Assembly: GCA_904393855.1 (NCBI GenBank)
Contig: CAJFNE010000050.1
Span: 1-10,426 of the forward strand
DNA from: an uncultured Oscillibacter sp.
GTDB lineage: Bacteria > Bacillota > Clostridia > Oscillospirales > Oscillospiraceae
Direction: 5' to 3'
Length of the DNA: 10,426 nt
Position numbers and translations under genes: made by a program. Positions within the stretch are counted from its first letter, which is position 1; every line of letters starts with the position of its first letter. Positions 5,525 to 10,426 of the stretch are shown here, one piece after another. Under the pieces are notes generated by a model. That model was given only the letters and a program-made list of their open reading frames with translations, was not told where the DNA came from and did no database searches.

Positions 5525-5719
5525 ACGAATCGCGGTTCCACTCTCTTTTATCACTCAAGGAGGCCCTTGACGGGGGCCGGGCGGAGGGCTTCCATATCCC
5601 CCGCGCTCCCGGACGCACTTCGCAGTCCCCGCCGCAGGCGCGCTTGCAGCCGGTGACGCGCCCTCTCTGTCCCTTGGAAAACTGTTACTCTTTCCGTTCA
5701 TCGCGCTATTCAAGAATAC
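5490..5719 (-). promoter_or_regulatory. T-box riboswitch leader of cysE-cysS (tRNA-Cys specific)
   Basis: Reading the minus strand from about 5719: a Stem I region with GATGAACGG, then AGAGTAACAG, and a distal AGAGAGGG motif. CAGTTTTCC pairs with GGGGACTG. The loop strand CGAAGTGCG follows and CGGA pairs with TCCG below it. In this fold the specifier is TGC (5617-5615), a Cys codon followed by G. The conserved T-box sequence reads AGAGTGGAACCGCG (5544-5531), which binds the free CCA end of uncharged tRNA. The terminator (5524-5490) is a 12-bp stem with two G-U pairs and a TTTTTT tail. T-box leaders stop transcription when the cognate tRNA is charged and allow it when the tRNA is uncharged. 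Both downstream genes fit cysteine control. Confidence 0.9.
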
Positions 5720-5725
5720 GTCGGT

Positions 5726-5754
5726 ATTTTACCAGGGATCGGCACGGGTGTCAA
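5726..5754 (-). promoter_or_regulatory. Promoter of the T-box-cysE-cysS unit
   Basis: Minus-strand -35 TTGACA (5754-5749), a 17-nt spacer and -10 TAAAAT (5731-5726), giving a start near 5719. The -35 begins only 10 nt after the DUF2200 stop codon, and I see no terminator in between. Confidence 0.85.
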
Positions 5755-5763
5755 GGGGAAGCG

Positions 5764-6132
5764 TCACACGTTGGGCGGTTCCCGCCGGCGCAGGATGGTC
5801 TCCAGAGGTTTTCCCCGGGCCAGTTCGTCGATGAGCTTGTCCAGGCAGCGGATATCCCGCAGGAGCGGGTCCTGGATCTCCTCCACCCGCACACCGCATA
5901 TGGTGCCCCAGATCAGCCGCCGGTCAGGGTGCATCCGGGGAGCGTTTTGAAAAAAGGCGCCATAGGGGATATCGGTCTCCAGCAGCCGGCGGAGCTCCGA
6001 TGGCGCATAGCCCGTCAGCCACTGGATGACGGCATCCACCTCTTCCCGGCTGCGGCCCTTTTTCTCCGCCTTCGCTGCCAGAAGAGGGTAAATCTTAGAA
6101 AGGGGCATCTGGAAAACGCGCTCTTGTCCCAT
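5764..6132 (-). CDS. DUF2200 family protein
   Basis: A 122-residue soluble protein of unknown function that matches the DUF2200 pattern along its whole length: MPLSKIYPLLAAKAEKKGRS (residues 9-28), VDAVIQWLTGY (32-42), FFQNAPRMHPDR (60-71), IWGTICGVRVEEIQDPLLRD (74-93) and LDKLIDELARGKPLETIL (97-114). Family members are small and usually single-domain, so the length is normal. The ATG at 6132 has GGAGG 7 nt upstream and lies 11 nt after the bioY stop, so it is the last gene of the uracil-DNA glycosylase-bioY-DUF2200 operon. The context gives no strong hint of function. Family recognition is from memory of its sequence pattern and is fairly secure. Confidence 0.85.
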   Translation of the reverse strand: MGQERVFQMPLSKIYPLLAAKAEKKGRSREEVDAVIQWLTGYAPSELRRLLETDIPYGAFFQNAPRMHPDRRLIWGTICGVRVEEIQDPLLRDIRCLDKLIDELARGKPLETILRRREPPNV

Positions 6133-6143
6133 GGGACCGCCTC

Positions 6144-6695
6144 CTATTTCAAAAGCCGACGGACTCGGCCGGCCAGCGCCGCCGCCAGGCCGATCTTCAC
6201 CAGATCCGGCAGAATGAAGGGAAACACGCACATGGACAGGGCGGCGCCCAGGCTGGTCTCGCCCCCGGTGTAGACCGCCAGGAACCAGGCCGTGCCGAAG
6301 GCGTAACAGACCACGAGGCCGATCCCGCAGGCGGCGATCCGCACCGGCAGGGTGTCCCGGACATGGGCGGTGATCAGCCAGTAGACCAGGGCGGAGCCCA
6401 GGAAGCCCAGGATATAGCCGCCGGTGGCGCCCAGCAGCACGCCGGCTCCCCCCTGGAAGTTGGAGAACACCGGCAGGCCCACCAGGCCCAACAGCAGATA
6501 GGCGAGCACGGCGTAGGTGCCCCGCCGCCCCCCCAGGGTCAGCAGCGCCGCGAAGACGGCGAAGGTCTGCAAGGTGAAGACGATGGTGGTGACCGGGATG
6601 GAGATCCAGGCGCACACCGCCATCAGCACGGTGAAGATGGCGATATAAGTCATGTCCAGCGTCCGCAGACGCGTGCTTGCGGTGGTTTGTGTCAT
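6144..6695 (-). CDS. bioY: BioY family biotin transporter (ECF substrate-binding component)
   Basis: A 183-residue membrane protein with about six hydrophobic segments. TYIAIFTVLMAVCAWISIP (residues 16-34) is followed by FTLQTFAVFAALLTLGGRRG (40-59), then YAVLAYLLLGLVGLPVFSNF (61-80) and GGAGVLLGATGGYILGFLGS (82-101), which carries the BioY family signature (usually GPTGGY, here GATGGY). The C-terminus has ALSMCVFPFILPDLVKIGLA (152-171), also characteristic. BioY captures biotin at the membrane; with shared EcfA/EcfT energising subunits it forms a high-affinity importer. No ATPase or biotin synthesis genes are in the window, which suggests a scavenging strategy. Its ATG overlaps the stop of the uracil-DNA glycosylase gene (ATGA), indicating coupled translation; GGAGGG lies 9 nt upstream. 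No BirA-type operator was recognised. Confidence 0.93.
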   Translation of the reverse strand: MTQTTASTRLRTLDMTYIAIFTVLMAVCAWISIPVTTIVFTLQTFAVFAALLTLGGRRGTYAVLAYLLLGLVGLPVFSNFQGGAGVLLGATGGYILGFLGSALVYWLITAHVRDTLPVRIAACGIGLVVCYAFGTAWFLAVYTGGETSLGAALSMCVFPFILPDLVKIGLAAALAGRVRRLLK

Positions 6696-7273
6696 GTTGG
6701 GGTTCCCTCCGGATGCTGGCAGAGTTCTCGAATTTTGGCTTGGATGGATTTCAGGTCCTCGAAGGTCTCCGGCCGCTTGCCCACGTCCCGCAGCAGCGCC
6801 GCCGGGTGGTAGATGGCGGTCATCTGGACGCCGCCCCGCTGGAACCACTGACCGTGCTCGGCGGTGATCTTGAAGTCCTCCTTGATGATGGCCTTGGCGG
6901 CGATGCGGCCCAGGCACACGATGATCTTCGGCCGGACCAGGGCCGCCTGCCGCCGGAGGTAGCCGATGCAGGCCTCCTGCTCCACGTTCAGCGGGTCCCG
7001 GTTCTGAGGCGGGCGGCATTTGACCACATTGGCGATGTATACCTTCGTGCGGTCCAGGCCGATGATCTCCAGCATGTCGTTTAAGAGCTGGCCGCCGCGG
7101 CCCACGAAGGGAATGCCCTGCTCGTCCTCGTGCTGGCCGGGGCCTTCGCCGATGAAGAGGATCTCCGCGTCCCGGGCGCCGTCGCCAAAGACCACGTGGG
7201 TCCGGGTCTCCGCCAGGCCGCAGGCGCGGCAGGCCAGGCACTCCCGTTCCAGAGCTTCCCAGCTGTCGGGCAT
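6692..7273 (-). CDS. Uracil-DNA glycosylase, family 4 (iron-sulfur type)
   Basis: Removes uracil from DNA, the first step of base-excision repair of deaminated cytosine. From the ATG at 7273 the protein has 193 residues. Four cysteines for the [4Fe-4S] cluster are visible: CRACGLAETRTHVVFG (C-x2-C at about residues 15 and 18), KCRPPQNRDP (about 86) and EQEACIGYL (about 102). Active-site motif 1 is FIGEGPGQHEDEQGIPFVGR, and motif 2 is YHPAALLR near the C-terminus; both match the Thermus UDGa type. Length is normal. An in-frame GTG at 7282 would add three residues, but AGGTGG (7284-7279) is better placed for the ATG at 7273. It is the first gene of an operon with bioY (4-nt overlap) and DUF2200. 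Confidence 0.93.
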   Translation of the reverse strand: MPDSWEALERECLACRACGLAETRTHVVFGDGARDAEILFIGEGPGQHEDEQGIPFVGRGGQLLNDMLEIIGLDRTKVYIANVVKCRPPQNRDPLNVEQEACIGYLRRQAALVRPKIIVCLGRIAAKAIIKEDFKITAEHGQWFQRGGVQMTAIYHPAALLRDVGKRPETFEDLKSIQAKIRELCQHPEGTPT

Positions 7274-7329
7274 CCCATCCACCTCGTTTCCACAAAAAGA
7301 AATGGCCGGGCCGGTGGCCCAGCATCGCC

Positions 7330-7358
7330 ATCATACCACGAAAAAACTGCCAGCGCAA
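7330..7358 (-). promoter_or_regulatory. Extended -10 promoter for the UDG-bioY-DUF2200 operon
   Basis: On the minus strand a weak -35 TTGCGC (7358-7353), a 17-nt spacer and -10 TATGAT (7335-7330), preceded by TGG as an extended -10. TCGTGGTATGAT is identical to the core of the promoter at 2165-2193. It lies about 55 nt before the start codon. Confidence 0.68.
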
Positions 7359-7410
7359 GGGGCGAATTTCCCGGGGGAGAGCGGAACAAACTAGGGGACA
7401 CGAAAGGGGG

Positions 7411-7929
7411 ATGCCGGTGGCACTCTGGTATTTCTGGATTTACAGCTTTCTGGGCTTTTTGCTGGAGCGGGCCTTCGCGGCGGCGACCCATGCCCCGCGC
7501 CAGGGGCGGCGGTGCTTTTTGCTGCTGCCTCTGTGCCCGGTGTACGGCCTGGGGATGCTGGCGGTGCTGGCCCTGCCGCCCGCCTGGCGGGAGGGGCCCT
7601 GGCTGATCCTCTCCGGCGGACTCGCGGCCACGGCGGTGGAGTACGCGGTCCACTGGGCCTACGAGCGGTTCCTGGGGGTCCGCCTCTGGGACTACGCCCG
7701 GGTGCGGGGCAACCTCCGGGGACGGGTGTGCGTCCCCTTCTCCCTGGCCTGGGGTGTGCTGACTGCCGCTGCGGTGTGGTGGGTGCAGCCCGGGGTGGAG
7801 GCCCTGGCCGGGGCCATCCCCGCCGGGGTGACCTATCTCTGCCTGCTGCTCTTCTCCGCCGACGCCCTGCTCTCCGCCCGCTTCCTCTGGGTCACCCACG
7901 ACATCGACGCCCTCCGTTCTTTTTCTTGA
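7411..7929 (+). CDS. CmpB-type putative ABC transporter permease family membrane protein
   Basis: A 172-residue membrane protein with four or five hydrophobic segments. Residues 4-22 (ALWYFWIYSFLGFLLERAF) begin with the family GxxxE pattern. LLLPLCPVYGLGMLAVLAL (37-55) holds the conserved P-x-Y-G turn. Then come AATAVEYAVHWAYERFLGVR (72-91), LWDYARVRGNLRGRVCVPFS (92-111), WGVLTAAAVWWV and TYLCLLLFSADALL. The family is annotated as a putative ABC permease (CmpB-like), but transport has not been shown and no ATPase is adjacent. AGGGGG abuts the ATG at 7411, which is too close, so a GTG two codons on (7417) may be the true start. The last codons and the stop lie inside an AT-rich palindrome (7916-7942), and the C-terminus is shorter than I would expect for the family. 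Confidence 0.75.
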   Translation: MPVALWYFWIYSFLGFLLERAFAAATHAPRQGRRCFLLLPLCPVYGLGMLAVLALPPAWREGPWLILSGGLAATAVEYAVHWAYERFLGVRLWDYARVRGNLRGRVCVPFSLAWGVLTAAAVWWVQPGVEALAGAIPAGVTYLCLLLFSADALLSARFLWVTHDIDALRSFS

Positions 7930-7942
7930 AAAGAAAAAGAAC
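7916..7942. repeat. AT-rich perfect palindrome overlapping the CmpB stop codon
   Basis: GTTCTTTTTCTT (7916-7927), GAA, AAGAAAAAGAAC (7931-7942): a perfect 12-bp inverted repeat in a GC-rich genome. It contributes the last codons (R-S-F-S) and the TGA of the gene at 7411-7929. It may form a hairpin in transcripts from either strand. The strong base-composition contrast suggests an inserted or dispersed element. Confidence 0.75.
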
Positions 7943-7986
7943 CAAAAAGAATTTAGCGCGCACGATGGATTTTGCGATTTGGTTCT
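7938..7986. repeat. Second, overlapping inverted repeat
   Basis: AGAACCAAA (7938-7946) pairs with TTTGGTTCT (7978-7986) around a 31-nt arm. It shares bases with the palindrome at 7916-7942, so the two hairpins exclude each other. A short CCCG-GTAA-CGGG hairpin follows at 7994-8005. Together these suggest one folded intergenic element rather than separate accidents. Confidence 0.5.
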
Positions 7987-8021
7987 CTGGATGCCCGGTA
8001 ACGGGGGTGCCGTGGAAGACG

Positions 8022-8052
8022 GGGGCCGCCTGCGCACAGCGCAGGCGGCCCC
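8022..8052. terminator. GC-rich hairpin between convergent genes
   Basis: A perfect 14-bp stem, GGGGCCGCCTGCGC with GCGCAGGCGGCCCC, around an ACA loop. It lies between the convergent CmpB gene (ends 7929) and the glycerate kinase-enolase fusion (ends 8096). Neither side has a proper T-run, so it is terminator-like rather than proven. Confidence 0.55.
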
Positions 8053-8087
8053 AATTCCTAACTCCTAATTCCTAGTTCCTCATTCCT
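8053..8087. repeat. Five tandem heptamers of the AATTCCT type
   Basis: AATTCCT, AACTCCT, AATTCCT, AGTTCCT, CATTCCT: five 7-bp units in a row, directly between the 14-bp hairpin and the stop of the fusion gene at 8096. On the minus strand this is a run of AGGAATT-like units just after the gene. Similar short A/T-rich heptamer arrays occur between genes in several Firmicutes; their function is not known to me. Confidence 0.75.
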
Positions 8088-8095
8088 CATGGATC

Positions 8096-10426
8096 TCAGA
8101 ACCTGACCAGCTGGTCGATGTTCGCCATGTGGCAGCCGGCGTGGGTGTCCTTCACCCGCATCAGGAAGTTCAGCTTGTCGATACGCTCGCCGGAGCGGGG
8201 GCAGCCGTTCTTGATGAAGGGGATCTGCAGCCCCACGGCCAGGTCCATGACCACATCCCCCACCACGCCGCCGCTGCGGCCGGAGGTGATGGAGAGCAGC
8301 CCATGCTCCTGGGCGTAGCGGTGGGCCTCCAGGGCCTCCGTGATGGTGCCCACCTGGTTGGGCTTGAGGATGAAGCCGTCGATGGAGCTGGCCTCGCAGG
8401 CCCGCTGGATGCGGGCCGGGTTGGAGACCGTCAGGTCGTCCGCGATGATGAGGGTGCGGGTGATCTCCCGATGGGCCAGCTCATAGCCCGCCCAGTCGTC
8501 CTCGTCCAGCAGGTCCTCGATGAAGACGAAGTTGTACCGCTCCGTCAGGCCCTTGGCGTAGGCCACCAGCTCCGCGGAGGTGAGATACTTCCCGTTGAGG
8601 TAGTAGCCCCTGCCTTTCTCGTACATCTCCGTGGAGGCGCAGTCCAGGGCGAAAGCGCACTGGTTCGTGTACCCGCAGTTGGCGATGGCCCGGGCGATCA
8701 GGTCCAGGCAGACCTCCGGGTCCTCCGAGGGGGCGCACCAGCCGTAGGAGCCGCCCACCAGCGGCGGCGCGCCGGTGTAGTCCTGGATCACCCGGCCCAG
8801 CTCCTGGAACACCAGCACGGCGATCTCCACCGCCTGCTCGATGTCCGCCGCCCGGTAGGGCATTACGAGAAATTCGTTGAAGGCCTGCTTGATCCCGTTG
8901 TTGTTGCCGCCGTTGAGGACGTTGAAGGAGGGGATGGGCACCGTCCGGATGCTGCCCTGGGCGATGTAGTCGTACAGGGGCACGCCGGCGCTGGCCGCCG
9001 CGGCCCGATAGGCCGCCACGGACACGGAGTAGATGGCGTTGCCGCCTAAGACGTGCTTGTCCGGCGTGCCGTCCAGCTGGATCATGGCCTGATCGATGGC
9101 GGCCTGGTCCGTCACGTCCATGCCGATGAGACGGGGGGCGATGATTTCATTTACATTTTGCACGGCCTTGTGGACGCTGAGGCCGTGGTACTCGCCGGGG
9201 TCGCCGTCCCGCAGGACGAAGGACTCGTACATCCCCACGGAGCTGCCGGTGGGTGCTGCGCCGGTGCCAATATGCCCGTCGTCGGTGATGACGTCCACCT
9301 CCACCATGGGGCGGCACTTGCAGTCGATGATCTGCCGGGCGTGGACGGACTGGATCCGGGGCCCGGCGGCCTTCCTCTCCGGCAGGGCCGGGACATAGAG
9401 GATGTGCAGGTCGCACAGGTTCGTGCCGGTGTTGCCGGTGAGGACGGTGTCCCCCAGGACGGTGAGGGCCTCATAGCTGGCGTGGCCCCGCAGGGCGGCG
9501 TGGATGTCCACGCCCGCCTCCTCCGCGGCCCGGAGGCTCTGGGAGTCGGTCAGGCCCCCGGCGGCGGGGGTGGTGCCGTCGGTGCCCTCGGAGTCCATGG
9601 AGAGCAGGGCGCAGCCAGGGGTGTTTCGGGCGGCGATGGCGAAGCTGAGGGTCAGCTCCTGCCCCGGCCCACCGTGGCCTGTAATGGCGGAATTGTCCAA
9701 TATTTTGGTTGTTACCTCGCCGGAGGCCAGCAGAACGCAGGGGGCCTTCACCGGGTGGCCGTACTGCTGGATCTCCCGGGCCACGGAGGCCAGCGTGGTG
9801 CCCGCGTCAGCGGCCTCGCCCTCCAGGAAAGAGGAGAGGATCACGGCGTTCAGCCCCCGCTCCCGGGCGGCCTCCTGGGCGTACCGGCAGGAGTCCGGCA
9901 GGGAGTTGAGCAGGAAATAGGTGTTCTGGGGGAAGGCCTTGGGGGTCTCGCACTCCGGGCCCGCGTGCATCAGGTAGTCCACCACGGACCGGGGCAGCCG
10001 GTCCGCCAGGTCATAGTCCCGGAGCACCCGGCGGGCGTCCTCCAGGGTGGTGGAGTCCGGCCCCATGGGGGTGCTCTTGTAGGCGGTATAGGGCCGGCCG
10101 ATGTCCCCGGTGGGGGGCGTACCCACGGCGTCGGAGATGCCGAAGCCGATCAGCTCCGCGCCCCGGGCGGCGATGCGCTTTGCCAGCATGCCGCCGTTCA
10201 TCTGGCTGATGTGGCGGCGGACGGCGTTGATCTCATAGATGCCCGCGCCGGACTTCAGCAGCACGTCGGTGGCGTCGATCTCGTCCTGGAGGGAGATGCC
10301 CTCCACGGGGCAGCTCATGAGGGCGGAGCTGCCGCCGGAGATCACCACCAGGAAGAGGTCGTCGGGACCGGCGCTGTCCACCAGCTTTAGGATTTCCCGG
10401 CAGGCCCGGTAGCCCTCCTCATTGGG
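8096..10426 (-). CDS. Fusion of glycerate 2-kinase (MOFRL family) and a divergent enolase, 5'-partial
   Basis: One uninterrupted frame, 776 residues visible, running off the window on its N-terminal side; about 100 kinase residues are probably missing. Residues 1-345 match glycerate 2-kinase (GckA/TtuD, DUF4147 plus MOFRL): PNEEGYRACREILKLVDSAG, VVISGGSSAL (27-36), GAGIYEINAVRRHISQMNGG, ASGEVTTKI, EGTDGTTPAAGG (280-291), and LTGNTGTNLCDLHILYV (329-345), the MOFRL end. After a linker of about 11 residues, 357-776 match a whole enolase: SVHARQIID, VEVDV, LRDGD, LGGNAIYSVSVA, LDCASTEMY, FIEDLLDEDDW, ADDLTVSNP, ILKPNQVGT, GRSGG, FIKNGCP. Metal ligands equivalent to yeast Asp246, Glu295 and Asp320 are kept (595, 637, 663/664), as are Lys345 (688), Arg374/Ser375 (717/718) and Lys396 (739). 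Positions equivalent to His159, Glu211 and His373 are Asn509, Ser560 and Gly716. Substrate channelling or a related new reaction is inference. Confidence 0.9.
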   Translation of the reverse strand, partial: PNEEGYRACREILKLVDSAGPDDLFLVVISGGSSALMSCPVEGISLQDEIDATDVLLKSGAGIYEINAVRRHISQMNGGMLAKRIAARGAELIGFGISDAVGTPPTGDIGRPYTAYKSTPMGPDSTTLEDARRVLRDYDLADRLPRSVVDYLMHAGPECETPKAFPQNTYFLLNSLPDSCRYAQEAARERGLNAVILSSFLEGEAADAGTTLASVAREIQQYGHPVKAPCVLLASGEVTTKILDNSAITGHGGPGQELTLSFAIAARNTPGCALLSMDSEGTDGTTPAAGGLTDSQSLRAAEEAGVDIHAALRGHASYEALTVLGDTVLTGNTGTNLCDLHILYVPALPERKAAGPRIQSVHARQIIDCKCRPMVEVDVITDDGHIGTGAAPTGSSVGMYESFVLRDGDPGEYHGLSVHKAVQNVNEIIAPRLIGMDVTDQAAIDQAMIQLDGTPDKHVLGGNAIYSVSVAAYRAAAASAGVPLYDYIAQGSIRTVPIPSFNVLNGGNNNGIKQAFNEFLVMPYRAADIEQAVEIAVLVFQELGRVIQDYTGAPPLVGGSYGWCAPSEDPEVCLDLIARAIANCGYTNQCAFALDCASTEMYEKGRGYYLNGKYLTSAELVAYAKGLTERYNFVFIEDLLDEDDWAGYELAHREITRTLIIADDLTVSNPARIQRACEASSIDGFILKPNQVGTITEALEAHRYAQEHGLLSITSGRSGGVVGDVVMDLAVGLQIPFIKNGCPRSGERIDKLNFLMRVKDTHAGCHMANIDQLVRF

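Noticed and set aside
4011..5618. Long minus-strand frame across cysE and the T-box
   Set aside because: It is the out-of-frame shadow of cysE and cysS; Arg/Pro-rich composition is typical of shadows in GC-rich DNA.
8053..8087. Tandem repeats as a CRISPR array
   Set aside because: Units are 7 bp with no spacers and no cas genes nearby.
9053..10390. 445-codon plus-strand frame opposite the fusion gene
   Set aside because: Val/Gly/His-rich antisense shadow; the minus strand carries two recognisable enzyme domains over the same bases.

Overview
The window is GC-rich and packed with short operons. The mix of genes is that of a Gram-positive Clostridia lineage: a T-box leader, a TraX-family protein, a CmpB-type membrane protein, BioY and an XRE/cupin regulator. 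High GC and protein style suggest a gut Oscillospiraceae (Flavonifractor / Pseudoflavonifractor-like) genome. This placement is inference, not a database match.

Layout. Bases 1-68 on the plus strand read as the C-terminal part of the phosphocarrier HPr, but they run head-on into a GNAT acetyltransferase gene on the minus strand (to 323) that stops resembling its family at the same place. This looks like a rearrangement or assembly breakpoint. The GNAT gene is the second gene of an operon behind an XRE/cupin regulator (334-888, minus). A divergent promoter pair, with a dyad spanning both -35 boxes, separates that operon from a C45-type acyltransferase/amidohydrolase gene (1077-2099, plus).

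Bases 2100-2496 hold no credible protein gene. They hold a strong promoter, an RNA that folds into a four-way junction plus an accessory hairpin, and a strong intrinsic terminator. A traX-like gene (2497-3234) follows with no visible promoter of its own. The RNA may be a stand-alone ncRNA or a leader controlling traX by termination. It fits no class I recognise.

Bases 3249-7358 belong mainly to the minus strand. There is a cysteine unit (cysE then cysS) behind a T-box whose specifier I read as UGC (Cys). Upstream of it is an operon of family-4 uracil-DNA glycosylase, bioY and a DUF2200 gene. A CmpB-like membrane protein gene (7411-7929, plus) ends inside an AT-rich palindrome that starts a small composite repeat region (7916-8087).

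The right end (8096-10426, minus, running off the window) is the most striking gene: one continuous frame joining a MOFRL-type glycerate 2-kinase to a full enolase domain. In normal enzymes these catalyse consecutive steps, glycerate to 2-phosphoglycerate to phosphoenolpyruvate. Both halves carry substitutions at signature positions: in the enolase half the equivalents of yeast His159, Glu211 and His373 are changed while the metal ligands and Lys345/Lys396 equivalents remain. This suggests a paralogous fusion with altered chemistry rather than housekeeping glycolysis.
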